Origin: Strigops habroptila
Lineage: Eukaryota > Chordata > Aves > Psittaciformes > Psittacidae
Length of the DNA stretch: 64,000 nt
Reading direction: 5' to 3'
NCBI RefSeq assembly: GCF_004027225.2
Contig: NC_044297.2
Coordinates: 2,207,569-2,271,568 of the forward strand
Under the pieces are notes generated by a model. It saw nothing but the letters and a program-made list of their open reading frames with translations, made no database searches and had not been told where the DNA came from. Numbering within the stretch: the stretch's first letter is position 1; each line of letters opens with the position of its first letter. The position numbers and the translations under genes are program-made. This document shows positions 1 through 13,400 of this stretch, one piece after another.

Positions 1-430
1 AACGGAAGGTTGGAGCTCGGCATAACTTTCCTGGGTGTCTTTGTACAGACATGCCCTAATAATGTTGGTCAGTTGTTAAGACATTCCGTATTGGACGGCA
101 GTCAAAATACCAACTACTTAAAAATTCATTAGTGCCTACAAAGAAGGAAAATGTTTGTGCTTTGAAGACCTACTTTGAAGTGAAGGGAGAAACTAACTCA
201 GGACCGAAACTTCTTAAAGCGCCCGTCAACCCTTGTGGTTTAGAACCTAAAGGTGAGGTGGTTTGAGCAGGTTTAGCAGTACTTTGTTTCTACAGTAGGT
301 AAAGGGAGGTGATGTCTGTCTGTGTAGTGTCGTGTTAGGAATTTGAAGCATAATTCTCTGGTTTAAGTGTGGATGTAGTTTGGGTTTGAGTGAAGGGAGG
401 GGGAGAATCTTCTCTGTAGCATTTCAGGAC

Positions 431-500
431 ATAGAGTCATAGAATGGTTTGGGTTGGAAAGGACCTTCAGATCATCCAGTTCCAACCCCCTGCATTTCAG
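431..500 (-). mobile_element. CR1 LINE 3' fragment
   Basis: Starts with the reversed CR1 terminus (AGAATGGTTTGGGTTGGAAA) and runs about 70 bp. Confidence 0.8.
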
Positions 501-1116
501 TGCAGTTTCATTTCACGGCTGCAAGAGGCACCTGGTAAAGACAAACCACGAGTATTTTTCAGACCAGAGAGGCTCAGTTTCCAAATAGCCTGAGGAAAAC
601 CTCTCCTCACGACTAAAGGGGGAAGACGTTTTTTTACATGTAGCAACAGAAGATTCCGCGCCGGTGCTGTGCAGCGTTCTGCACGTCTGTAAGATGATGA
701 AAATCCCATTGGAAGGTTCAGAAGATGCCCTTTGGGCACACCTACATAGCTGGGCAGTGTGGAGCAGAGGACCTTGTGGGCGCTGTATCCAAGTACCAAT
801 CTGGAGATGTAAGAACTCGTGAAGCAATTGAACTTGCGGTTGTGGGTCCGCAGACAGCGCTTTGGTTGCATCATGTTAACTACTTGTTGGCTCGCTTATG
901 AGGTACTTGTTGAATACTTTGAAATGGGAAGGACCTTTTTGCTTTGTAGGAAAACATCAAGCAACTTTCTGGACAGCTTTGAGTAGTAAAGTTGCTACTG
1001 TTTTGATTGCTTGTGGTTTGGTCATTGATATTTTAAACCCCCTTGATAATGTATTATTTGATTTTTAACAGTTTCTCAGAAACACATTTTTCAGGCTTCT
1101 TGTATTTTAGATCTAA

Positions 1117-1327
1117 GGCAGAAGTTGTTCCCTGTGAGGGTGCTGAGGCGCTGGCACAGGGTGCCCAGAGAAGCTGTGGCTGCCCCATCCCTGGCAGTGT
1201 TCAAGGCCAGGTTGGACACAGGGGCTTGGAGCAACCTGCTCTAGTGGAAGGTGTCCCTGCCCGTGGCAGGGGGTTGGAACTGGAGGAGCTTTAAGCTCCC
1301 TCCAACCCAAACCATTCTATGATTCTT
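1117..1327 (+). mobile_element. CR1 LINE 3' fragment
   Basis: Sense 3' UTR part ending CCATTCTATGATTCTT. It shares the body sequence of the other CR1 copies. Confidence 0.9.
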
Positions 1328-2391
1328 TTTCCCTAGTGCTGTAGAAGCAGTATTAGCTGCTTGGCCTAAATGCACTTTTTTAAACACTAACCAAAGTAAA
1401 TAGGGTGCACTTATTTCTGCCTTAATTTCTTCGTAGCTGTCCAATGCTACAGGAACTGAGCATTTACCTGTAGTCTCAGTCTGCAGCGTGCTCGTTCCAG
1501 AAAGAGCTCTGCAGTGCTCACTGTGTCGGGTACTGATGTGTGGGGTTTAAAACTGGCTTTATCTTCTGCTCAGACTTGGTACGTTGTGACGATAAAATAC
1601 CCTGATGTGCAAAGGGTCCAGGTCCCTTCCCACGTCTCTGTCACCAAAACCACAATCTCGGATGTAGAGGATGCCTTGATTTGTCTTTAAACACATCATG
1701 TGCCTGGGTTTGAGATGCCAGACACTTGAAACTACTCCTGGAGATGGGGGAACTCCAGATGTGCTGCTGCAGTTGAGGTTCTTCACCTCAAGTATTTTGA
1801 GCTTATTTAAAGTGCAGCTGAAGCTGACCTCGGCTGGTGCCAGCTTGGACAGCTGCTGGCTGAGCAGCACCTCTGCTCGAAGGAGAAAGTTGTTGTTCAC
1901 ATGAGCCTGACAGCTAATTACAGATAATACATTAGAGATTGTAATTAGGCTGTCACCTTGATTTGGTTCTAATCTCCTCACTGTATGCAACTGAGCTCTC
2001 TTGGCTCTTCAGCCATCTGTAAAAGCCAAAAAGGTCCCGGATTGGATCTGACCATGGTTCCTTCCTTGGGGTGGTGCGACATGTGCTGACCAGGTGCCAT
2101 ACCTCCATTAGTGCTCCTGCGAGCTCTTCCATCCCTGTGCTCTAAAGAATGTTCTGTTTCATTGCCTGCTTGTTTTAGAACCATGCCTGTTGTGCTTCCT
2201 TGGTGAATATTTCCCTTGCACAGCAGTGTAGGGCCACCATAAGTAGGTCTTTGTTTTTCCACAGTTGAGGTGGAGACGAACACAGGTACTGATGTAATTC
2301 TGTTGGCACTTCTACTGTGCTAAGAGATAGGAGGGAATAAACTTACCTTTCAGACTAGCTAGGGTTCTCCTTTGTAGGATTCTCCTTTGTA

Positions 2392-2649
2392 GGGGTCTGC
2401 AAGAAACCTGGAGAGGGGCTTTGGACAAGGGACGTAGGGACAGGACAAGGGGGATGGCTTTAACCTGCCACAGGGGAGACTGAGATGGGATCTTAAGCAG
2501 AAGTTGTTCCCTGTGAGGGTGCTGAGGCACTGGCACAGGGTGCCCAGAGAAGCTGTGGCTGCCCCATCCCTGGCAGTGTTCAAGGCCAGGTTGGACACAG
2601 GGGCTTGGAGCACCCTGCTCTAGTGGAAGGTGTCCCTGCCCGTGGCAGG
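2392..2649 (+). mobile_element. CR1 LINE fragment, 3' end missing
   Basis: Matches the other copies from AGAAACCTGGAGAGGGGCTT to GTGTCCCTGCCCGTGGCAGG, then stops before the usual terminus. Confidence 0.85.
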
Positions 2650-5600
2650 ACACCTCTAGGTCTGCTTATTGCAAATGTGGGTCCATGAGCTTTATAGCAT
2701 TGACAGTGCAGCCTGAACACACTCATTGCTTCCCAGCTCTGGTGCTGCCAGTGTGACAGCGCCTGACAAATTGTGCACTCTTCTAATGGATGTTAAAACC
2801 CCCCCAAACAGACAGAAAGGCCCCAACAGGCTGTTGCCCCAAGCACATTGTCTGGAGGTCACATTGGTTTTGTTTTCCCCAGTCTTTGCTTTGCCAAGCT
2901 CTGAATTCAGATGTTAAAGGCCCTCAACCATAGCATTGTAGAGATGATGCTATTACAGCAAATCTGACTTATTGGGTTTTTAATATCTCTTTTGTAGTTG
3001 TTGCTGGGTGTTCTCAGACTCACATGAAAAAGTAGGGAACATTTTTTAGTGTGGTTCCGCCAAAAACTATATCAAATGATGCTGCTTTTAAAGAAAACAA
3101 CGCATCCAAGGGAGAAGGTGTCTATATTACAATTGCCTTTAATGGGTTCATGGTTCATTTTTCCTTTCCATGTTAATAAGCTCTTTATGGTTCTCTCTAT
3201 TTCATGTCCTGCCCAAGTTAACTCTTGAGTCTAGTAAGAGATGAGTTTTCGGAGTGTCTTTTAGACTGATTTCCATGCAGTTTGGTACCTTGTGAAACAG
3301 AAGCTTTTCGTACAGCCTGTCTTGGTATATGGGCAGGTTTCTCTGTAGTAAAACCTTTGTTGTGTACTCCAGGGTATGTTTTTATTTGTAGTAGAGGTTC
3401 CAGAGTGATGACTTGAAGGCAGAAGCTGCATCAAGAAACAGAAAAGCACGTTTAATCGGTTTTGCATTGTACATCTCCATCTCTGATGGTTCTTACCTCT
3501 TTTTCTTGCAGTGAGCTTTGAAATGCACTGGAACTTGTTTAAACAAAATAGGAGCTCCCTTGGCAAAAGAGAAAATGGGGTATTAGTGGTCAGGAAAAGG
3601 CAAAGTATGAGAAGCGCCAGGCACTGCAGTGGCTCTGTGTCCTGTCCTGATGGTCCCAGATCTGGAGGGAGGTTTGTGTGTGGAGTAAAGGCAAAGGTAT
3701 CGAGGTGCAGAGTTTTCCCTGGCTACGAGGGCTTGCCTCTGGTGAACTTGCACCTGGACTATCCCCTGCAGTTAGCTGCTTGTCTCGATACTCATCTTAT
3801 CTAAACCATTGTAAACCCATGTCAGCTTTTGGCCTTCCTGGGTTAATCATGTATGAGCAGCAAGATAATTTGGTCTAGAAAGAGCTGAATGTTAATCAGT
3901 GGCTTGGTTGGAAATTTCACTTGTAACCTTTCTGTTTGATGCAGGGCATTGCACTGGGTGCACCTAGCTGATGGTGTATGAGGTTTATCTCTTTCTGTGT
4001 GACTCTATAGCTTCAATGAGTTGGATTAGTTAGGGAAGGCTATAAAACATCAGAGTCACCTCACTTAGCTATGCTCGGTGGGTCAGAGGTCTGATAAAGT
4101 TTAAGAGTGATACCTTTCAGCTAACCTGATGTGCTGCTGCCTAAAGATTTCTGGTTCAGTTTGATTGCAGAATAGAAGTCTTCTGAAAATCGCATTAGTA
4201 TCTGTTCCATGAATGCAAGAAAAGTTTGGAAAGTTGTTCTCCTTGTTTTCCTTGAACCCCTTCCCCTGACACATGTATGCGTGGTGTTAATGTGCAGGTA
4301 CACGTGTGGACACAAACACACCTTCCCTCTCTCTAGGAAAAGCAGCTGATGAGGCAGGTTTTACCTGTTCATTTGGAGTCGCTGCTCCATCACCATCTGG
4401 GAACCCTCATCCAACCACTGCTGTTGTAGCTGTTGTTTCAGCTCTCAAGAATTAATCCAAAGTGCAGCTTGTGTGTGTCCTCTCCTGCTGGAGTTCTCAA
4501 GACCAATTCCCAAGGAAGGATCCCATCTTCTTTGAGAAGATAGTAGTCTTACTGTTGCGCAATGCGAAGTGAAATAGGATTATGTGGTCTTTTCTTTTGC
4601 ATCAGTGGAGATGGGAGTTAATGCTAACTAAGAAGCTTATCGTGCCAGAAAACCTTAAACCAGCTCTCCTGGTGGCAGGTTTCCTGCTGGTGTAACTCTC
4701 GCAGTGGTGGTTTATTGGCATGACTGCATTTGTTAGGGAGGTGTAATTCTGCCTTTTCCCTTTTCCTTTCCAATGCGAGATGATAAAGCTGCCAGACTAA
4801 ACCACGCCTGTCTCCATCCCTGATTATCTTGGAGAATAAAACCTGTCTACATTGACAGAAAAAGGCAAATGCTTTTCTTGTCTGTTTTTTCATGTGTGCT
4901 TGAACAAAATCCTTCACCCTTTACAGGGAAAGCAAACAAACCCCCTCCAAAAACCCCATCCCAGACATCCCTCCTGCCCCCAGACCTCAGGCTGGTACCT
5001 GTCTCTTGCCTCTGTAACCTGCTCATATCCCTCCCAGGCCTGCATAGGCAGCCTGGAGAGGAATGTTCCCGTGAGGATTTGAAATGGAAGCAGACAAACT
5101 AACTTAATGTTGCTCTTCGTGTCTGGAGATTGGCACTTTTGATGAGAAGTCTGTGGTTACTGGAAAAACAGGGATGCCTTTTTCTTTCAGGGTGGCGCAA
5201 CGGTGAGCACTCCAACTGCTTTGCTCCTTCAATCTTAAGTTTAAGTGGGAGACAATTAATTATGCTCTCAATATTTAGGAAACAAGTCTTAATGAAACCC
5301 TTGTTTGAAGGCAGTACTTTGCATTCCATTTGGATTTAGTTAGCAGTGCTCAAGGGTATCTCAGTGCCCGAGTGCTGTTTCTTAGGTACGTCTGGTTTCT
5401 CTCTTGAAAAGTTGGATTGCTTTGAAAGATTAATCTCTCTTTCACCTCAAGGATACAGAATTTTCTAGCAAATGGGCAACTAATAGCTATTAAGAGGTTC
5501 TAAAATACTGGTAATTTTTCACCCAGTCCCCTGGCTGAAGGGTCTTTGTCCGGTGTCATTTTATTGCAATGCCAGTTGACATCCAAACTGCTGGCGTGTT

Positions 5601-5722
5601 CCTGAGCGGCCTTTTGGAAGGGAAGCATAAGAAAAACCCCAAACCCCACTTTTTGGGTTTCTGATACCTACATAACTGTGTTTTTTGAATGTCCCTTAGT
5701 GGTATTTCCACCTCTAGCAATT

Positions 5723-6006
5723 ATAGAATCACAGAATGGTTTGAAGTTGAAAGGGACCTTAAAGCTCATCCAGTTCCAACCCCCTGCCACAGGCAGGGAC
5801 ACCTTCCACTAGAGCAGGTTGCTCCAAGCCCCTGTGTCCAACCTGGCCTTGAACACTGCCAGGGATGGGGCAGCCACAGCTTCTCTGGGCACCCTGTGCC
5901 AGCGCCTCAGCACCCTCACAGGGAAGAGCTTCTGCCTCAGAGCTCATCTCAATCTCCCCTCTGGCAGGTTAAAGCCATTCCCCTTGTCCGTCCCTACAAT
6001 CCCTGA
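5723..6006 (-). mobile_element. CR1 LINE 3' fragment
   Basis: Begins ATAGAATCACAGAATGGTTT (reversed 3' terminus) and continues about 280 bp. Confidence 0.9.
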
Positions 6007-7135
6007 TGAAGAGTTTAAAATATCATTAAGTTTAAAATACCATTAAGTTGCTCTTGAAGCAGCACCAGTGTATGATGGGTTTTGCTGCTTGAATGTGGTC
6101 CTGGCTTTGCAGAGTTTCACTTGATACGAGTCAGAAAAGGCCATTTTGGGGTTCTGTCACATACTTTCCTCTGTACCTGAACTTGTTTCACCCGCAGCCA
6201 TCTGCACCGCGCTTTCTTCTTTGAAGCTCAGGACCCACAGGCTGCAAACTGGGTTTTCTGCACTTTTCTGTGCTGTCCTGTGGGAAATTTAGGTTCAAAT
6301 CCCTTCATTCATGCTCCTTAGTCTTGGAAATAGCAGCAATGTGGGTGACCATGGGATGGCAGGTCCAAGTTAAGGAGGAGATGTGGGATCTATGCTGTAA
6401 TGACCCACTTGGGGAAAAGAACCAGTAAACTATATGATCTTTTCAGTTCCTGGGCCAAAATAGTATAGTGCTATTAATTACATAGTACTAAATACATGGT
6501 TTCATCCTGAAGCAGTTGCTTCAGCATCATCAGACAGATGACTTTGAACATCCCTCATGCACCTGAGCTAAGTTCAGGCGAGGGTGTTCAGCAGAAAGGG
6601 CTGTTTCTGTCTGAAATCCTCACTGCACTCAGCTGTGCTTCACTGTCCCTTTAGTCTAAGCTTCCTGGAAGCTTTTTGCTTCAAAAGGAGTTGTTTTAAA
6701 AGGAAGGATTTAGTTACACAGAGGTGAACTTGTGAGTAAGTCTACACATTTACACTCTTTGACAGCACGAGTAATGTTTTCAATGGATGTTCAATAGCAA
6801 ACTGTTCCGTTGCTGCATAGCTGGGGTACAGGAGTACTTTGTTCCCCAAAATGCTATGGAGATGACTGTGAAACTCAAACAAGATCAAGGTTTCACCATA
6901 ATTGAAGACCCCAAGAGAAGACTGAGAGAATAATCAGCACATTCCCGTCCTGAAAGAACTTTAAAATACCATCAGCTTTATCTTTAAATGCTGATCTATT
7001 AATTATGAAATCAAAAAGGAAGGGTAAGAGTTGGTGAGTCATGAGCATGAAAGGGAACCAGGGCTGCAGAGCACGAGCCTTGGTACGTATCTCTTGGGTA
7101 ATGAAGGAAAAATGAATTTCTCTCTTCAATTCTAG

Positions 7136-7316
7136 GTGCCATCGATGCTAATGATACTTAAAAAAGCAACCCCAATGTCCCAGCTGGATTACTGAGCACT
7201 TCGGAGATTCCTGGAGGTGCTGCTGTGGAAATAAGGAGTTGTCCTTAGTACTTGGCCTCTCATCCCAGAAGCATCCCCTTGGGGACTGTATGCAAGTCCT
7301 TGACATTCTGGAAACG
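7136..7316 (+). other. SLC23A2: 5' UTR part of the first coding exon of SLC23A2
   Basis: A pyrimidine-rich tract ending in TTCTAG at 7135 makes a good 3' splice site 181 nt before the start codon. The exon boundary is inferred from this signal alone. The segment contains a short upstream ORF (separate entry). Confidence 0.6.
7145..7195 (+). promoter_or_regulatory. SLC23A2: Upstream ORF in the SLC23A2 leader
   Basis: An ATG at 7145 opens a 16-codon ORF closed by TGA at 7193-7195, 121 nt before the main start. Its start context is weak (T at -3). If the leader exon is as inferred, it could reduce or tune translation of the transporter. A role is inference only. Confidence 0.4.
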
Positions 7317-7421
7317 ATGGGGATTGGTAAGAATACCACTTCAAAATCAGTGGAGGCAGGAGGCTCAACAGAAGGCAAATATGAGGATGAAACTAAACAT
7401 CCCACCTTTTTCACCCTGCCT
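7317..7421 (+). CDS. SLC23A2: SLC23A2 coding exon 1
   Basis: Residues 1-35, the cytoplasmic N-terminal tail beginning [10 protein letters not shown]. It ends in phase 0 at CCT followed by the donor GTAAGT. The ATG has a strong context (A at -3, G at +4). Confidence 0.95.
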
Positions 7422-10400
7422 GTAAGTAATAACCCTTTGTTCTAATTGTGTTGTGCCAAGTGTTTATTTCCACAAGTAGTTACTGAAACCTCCTTTGCCA
7501 CTTGTTGCTGTTTATATATAAACATGGCCAATTATGGTGTCTGTGGTTATTTCATGTGTGTGCTGCAAAGCAGTGCTGGTCCCAGAACATGCAACACCCC
7601 AGGCAGCTCCTGATGAGAGCAGTTAGAATCATGGCATGGTTTGGGTTGGAAGTGACTTTAAAGCTCATCCAGCTCCAACCCCCTGCCATGGGCAGGGACA
7701 CCTTCCACTAGAGCAGGTTGCTCCAAGCCCCTGTGTCCAACCTGGCCTTGAACATCCCTTGTCCAAAGCCCCTCTCCAGGTTTCCTGGAGCCCCTTTAGG
7801 CACTGGAGCTGCTCTAAGGTCTCCCCTTCAGGAGCCTTCTCTTCTCCAGGCTGCCCCAGCCCAGCTCTCTCAGCCTGGCTCCAGAGCAGAGCTGCTCCAG
7901 CCCTCGCAGCAGCTCCGGGGCCTCCTCTGGCCTCGCTCCAACAGCTCCATGTCCCTCTGGTGCTGTTGCCCCAGAGCTGGATCAGGACTGCAGGGGGGGC
8001 TCCCCAGAGCGCAGCAGAGGGGCAGGATCCCCTCCCTGAGCTGCTGCTCACGCTCTGGGGGTGCAGCCCAGCACACGGGGGGGTTCTGGGCTCAAGCACA
8101 CACTGAAGCCGGGTCATGGGGAGCTTCTCCTCACCCAACACCCCCAAGTCCTTCTCCTCAGGGCTGCTCCATCCGCTCTCCCCCAGCCTGTGTTTGTGCT
8201 GGGGGTTGCCCTGACCCAGGGGCAGGACCTTGCACTTGGTCTTGTTGAACTTCATAAGGTTTCCATGGTCCCACCTCTCCAGCCTGTCCAGGTCCCTCTA
8301 GATCTCATCTCTTCAGCGTGTCACCCAAACCAAACAGTGTCATTGGCAAGCTTGCTGAGGGTGCTCAATCCCATGTCCATATCACTCACAAAGATATTAA
8401 ATGGCCCCAGTCCCAACACCAGCCGCTGAGGAACACCACTTATCACTGAGCTCCACTTTGACATCAAGCCATTGACTGCAGCTCTCTGAGTGCGACCATC
8501 CAGCCAATTCCTTATCCGCCAAGTGGTCCATCCATCAAAGTAATGTCTCTCCAGTTTAGAGACAAGGATATCGTGCAGGACAGTGTTATCAAATGCCTTG
8601 CACAAGTCCAGGTAGATGGCATCAGTCGCTCTTCCCTCATCCACCAATGCTGTAGCCCTGTCCTACTGTTAACTGTCCTGCTGCAGAATGCATCAGCCCC
8701 TGGTTATATCCTGATTTGTTTGACTAAGGGGAGCAGGCAGCAAGGAAACATTTGTTGGCTTTTACTTAGACAGATTTCCTGTTATGTCATTCTGTTCTAC
8801 ACATCTGCCTCTTAAGAACTCTTCTCATCAGACTCCTGATGGTTTCTTCCCCCCCTCAGTGGACACTGTCCAGGCTTTGAGGAGCTGTATGTGATGTCTT
8901 TCCATAACAACATGTCTAGGAATATAAATGATTGCTTGTCATGCTTGTGATGTTTTGTGACAAAATGTCCAAGATGGCAAGTACCAGGGGAGAAACCAGA
9001 GTGACCTGAGGTGAGATCCCAGATAAAATGTTCATTTGAAAACCTTGTGTTTCTTTTTTGTTGTTTTATTTTGAAGGTCGTGATAAATGGTGGAGCAACA
9101 TCCAGCGGTGACCAGGATACAGAAGACACCGAGCTGATGGCCATCTATACAACAGAAAATGGCATAGCAGAAAAGGTACGTAGTGCTTTCCTTCTAGGTG
9201 AGAACTCATCCTTGCTTTCTCACTTCTCTTATTTGTCCACACTGGTTTTAGTGGGCTGAGGGATTGTCTTTCTCTAATCAGACATGCTGACTTCCAGGTT
9301 CAGATCAGGCTTGGGGGCGTTGCGTCCTTGTGACTCTTCTGGTCACACATCTTGGTTTTAGCACACAGGGAATGACTCAGCAGATGTTAGAAGCACTTTG
9401 ACCTGGCACCAAAATTCATAATGGGCAATTTTTTGATTTCTTCATTTCCCTTGGCCTTTTGCATGGTTTCCATGGTAAGGTCATTCTGTGCTGTTCTTCA
9501 GGCCTTCAGTACTTCTGCATTTAGTCAAGCAAACTGGTGCTGTTGAGCACCTTCAAAAAGCAGGAGCTTTCCCATTCTCTTTCCTCCAAGCTCCAACCTC
9601 AGAAACTTAATTTTTCTCGTCCTTTTTCCAAGCAGGGGGCTGCTTATTGTTATTGAGTGACAGCTTAATGAATGGCTTTCAGGTCATTCATAAAAACCCT
9701 TGAACATTTTTCCTTAGGATATCGATGATTGTATCTTAGATCATTCAGGATCAACAACCCACTTGAGGCCTCAAAGGGACCTGGGGGGTTTAGTCTGGAG
9801 AAGAAAAGGCTCAGGGGGGACCTTATCGCTCTCTGCAACTGCCTGACAGGAGGATGGAGCCAGGAGGGGGCTGGTCTCTGCTCCCAAGGGATGGGACAAG
9901 AGGAAACGGCCTCAAGCTGCACCAGGGGAGGTTTAGATGGAGCTGAGGAACAATTCCTTCCCCAGAGGGTGCTCAGGCATTGGAACAGGCTGCCCAGGGC
10001 AGGGCTGGAGTCACCGTCCCTGCAAGTGTTCACACCCCGTGTAGCCGAGGCCTCAGTGCCATGGGTCAGTGGTGGCCTTGGCAGTGCTGGGGAATGGTTG
10101 GACTTGATGATCTTAAAGCTCTTTTCCAACCTGGTTGTTTCTGTGATTCAATGTGGTTGTGATTTTTCCAGGTTTTTTCTCAATTCCATCATTCCCCATC
10201 CCTGTTCAATAACATTCTTGCAAGTAGAGATGGTGTGAATCTGAGCTGCTCTTTAAGAGGATTACAGTAAATGTGAACAGCACCTTTTTCTGTCTATTTG
10301 GCTTTGTGGTTAAGCCTTATCTCCAAAAGGCCTCAACTTGACCAAATTATATTTCCAAAGAATGTTAGGAATTCCACAGTGTGCCTTCATGCACTGTTAG

Positions 10401-13400
10401 GGATAGTCTTCCCATATGTCTCAAGTACTCCCTGCTACCACCTTGATCATGCTGATATTTTCATGGGCACATTTTGGCAACTGCTGCCCTGCAATGTCTG
10501 TGGTGGCTGATCCTTGGAGCACGCTCAGACTAGCGTGGAGAGGAGCAATCTGATAAAAGCCTTGAGCAAAAGGTGCTGGGATGAAGTTGTGCAACCAAGA
10601 TAAGCGATCTCTAGACGTTAAAGCATGTCTTCATGGCCTGTTTTTACCTTATTTCTCTCCCTTCCACTTGATCTGTGTGATGAGAACTGTAAATGGCTGT
10701 TGATAATTCACCTTAAAGAGACCACGAGCTTTTAATCAAGCAAATCTGCTCAAGTTAAAGCTTTGCTGTGGCTTACAGTGAAAGGAGGGGCTGCAGCAAT
10801 TAAAGCCTCATGTATTAAGATAGTATTTCTGGTAATCTGGGCAAACCTCCTGCTTTTCACTTCAGATAAGTGTGTGCATGAAGCATCTTCATGGCTTTCC
10901 ATTCCTCTTGAGAGTTCATTCACCAAAAAGGCAAATGAAAGACCTTGATTAAAAAGCCTGTAACAAAGAGGACTGAAATAATTTAATTGCTGGAGGATGC
11001 TCAGTGCTTACATTGACTCACAGTATTTGTGACTTGAAACAATAAACTATTAGGCTAGATGAGAAATAACTGTATTGTTGTATCCCTGTAAAATAGACAA
11101 TACTGTGTTGCTTAATGCTTAATACAACTAATTTGAGCATGTTGTCAGCTCTTTAGTTAAGGTATATCTAAAGATATATAAGGTATATAAAGGTATATAT
11201 CTAAAGGTATATAAAGGCCTTGTTCCCCCCACGTTTTTGCTCCACCTTTATCTCTGTGTCATTTCTCCCGCCCCTGTTTATACTTACTCTGTGCTTTTTA
11301 TTCATTTTGGTGTTGTCCCACCTTTAGCCAGTTAAAAAGAATTAGTCTCTGATTGGTATCTCCTTCAAGAAGGTGCAGTTTGTTCCCAGCAGTTCCCTAT
11401 GGCATACTTGGCAAGTACCAGCAATACATTAAACCAGCAGGCACATGCTTGAGATATGAGAGGGCCAGTGACTACCCAGTGACTTACCCACAGCAGTGAG
11501 AGCCAGACCTTGCCTGAGCTCTCCAATCCCTCACTCTTCAGTGTGAACTAACTTTTATGTTAGTTCCCTTTAGCCATTATCTGCATTCAAGGCCAGGTTG
11601 GACACAGCGGCTTGGAGCAACCTGCTCTAGTGGAAGGTGTGCCTGCCAGTGGCATCCAGTTGGAAGTGGATGAGCTGTAAGGACCCTTCCAACCCAAACC
11701 AGTCTATGATATCAATGCAGTTATGTGTAGACCTAAGGCAAGGCACAAAGACAGGTAGAAGACTCAACAGCCAGTGTCATTATGGACCGACATCAGGACA
11801 TTTATCATCACTAGAGGCTTCTCCTGAGAACTTCCTCAGGAAAACAAAGGTTCACCCAGAGAAGCACCTGTGATACTTTCTGTTGTTATAAAGCAGTTTT
11901 GTTAACCCAGCCCTTGCAGCAGCTCCGGGGCCTCCCCTGGCCTCGCTCCAGCAGCTCCACGTCCCTCTGGTGCTGTTGCCCCAGAGCTGGATCAGGGCTG
12001 CAGGGGGGGTCTCCCCAGAGCGCAGCAGAGGGGCAGGATCCCCTCCCTGAGCTGCTGCTCACGCTCTGGGGGTGCAGCCCAGCACACGGGGGGGTTCTGG
12101 GCTCAAGCACACACTGAAGCCGGGTCATGGGGAGCTTCTCCTCACCCAACACCCCCAAGTCCTTCTCCTCAAGGCTGCTCCCATCCAGTCTCTGACCAGC
12201 CTGACGTTGTGCATGGGACACAGGAGGATATAAAGGTGTTTTCTCACGTTCCAGTTAGAGACAAGATGTGGGCAGGTTTTACTGCTGCTCAGTGCTCGCC
12301 CTCCAGTATGAGGTGAAGCTCTAAAACTCAAGTTCCTGATTCTTTTCCTTTGTCAGTTTTTAGAGAGTCGGGTCAGGAGAGTGTCATTCCTTCATTGACT
12401 GGATAAAGACAGACATCAGTGCTGGAAGTTGGCAAGATGAGTTGTGCAGTGAACCATTTCCTTACTCCTCTATTTAGGACTTGTACCTTATTCAAACCCA
12501 CCCTGGTGAGCGGATTGCTTGGTGCTTGATGTTGATTGAAAGAGTTTTCTGATATTAGCATTGCTGTATTTTGCTTTTCAACTGTAATACCCTTCACCTT
12601 TCCCTAGTGATGTGATCACTTACGCTCCCTGAATTGGAACAAACCCAGTGGCATTTGTTTTACTAACAGAAACCTGGGGGAAGAGGGAAATGCCCTGGCT
12701 CTGTTTGGCTTCCCTGACCTTGTAGATGATAAACCAAAGGGAGATTATCTAAGCACAATCTGTGGATGTGTGGTGATTTTTGAAGGAGGAAAGAGCTTTT
12801 GAGGCAAAGTCACGAGTCTGGCAAAGTTCCCTGTCTTTGTGTAAGGCTGCTTCACAGGAGGTTTTTATGTTCTAGTGTGGATTAGGTCAAAACAGTAGTT
12901 ATATAAGGTATTTTGGGGTTAGTTAAGCTGAAATGATAAAATCTGATGCTTCCTCCTGCTTTTGGTGGTGGAGCTTTGGAGCATTGTGGTTTTGTTCTCA
13001 GGAATTTCCAAACCGGAGAGTTGGAAGGAAACGATTCCACTTCGTTGTGAAGGAGAAACGATTGAGCTGAATCTTGGTTTAATGAAGAAGCTGCAGGGAT
13101 TCTGCTGTGTGTATTTGTGTGGTCAGTTGTCTCTTAGCTCCCTGCAAACGAGGACACATGCCAGGCCGGAATGTGGTCTCACTTAAATTCCTGTAGGTTT
13201 GGAGGAAGTCCTCTTGACTAATAGGAATTGGCCATGGATGTATTTAGTTATAATGAGCAGTGTTTTCTTCACTGCTTCAATGTGGGGTGGAAGCAAAAAT
13301 AATAAATCCTGTGGCTCAAAAAGGTTAACCAAGCCTGGAATTGAGTAAGAATTAAGTGGGGAAGCAATTACTGTAATGAGGAACTGTCTTGCCTGTGATT

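Larger units (their letters stand above)
1..7135 (+). other. SLC23A2: 5' intron of SLC23A2 (no coding exon seen)
   Basis: This stretch precedes the first coding exon. I see no conserved coding block on either strand. It holds CR1 fragments near 431-500, 1117-1327, 2392-2649 and 5723-6006. A 14-bp unit (TTCTCCTTTGTAGG) is tandemly repeated at about 2364-2391. A non-coding SLC23A2 leader exon could lie here or before the window, but I cannot identify one. Confidence 0.75.
7422..9076 (+). other. SLC23A2: SLC23A2 intron with long antisense CR1
   Basis: A GT-AG intron. Most of its centre is the antisense CR1 element at about 7624-8665. Nothing else recognised. Confidence 0.9.

Noticed and set aside
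7665..8255. Open frames of 176-196 codons on both strands
   Set aside because: They are translations of the CR1 3' part. The only meaningful coding remnant there is the reverse-transcriptase piece at 8321-8647.
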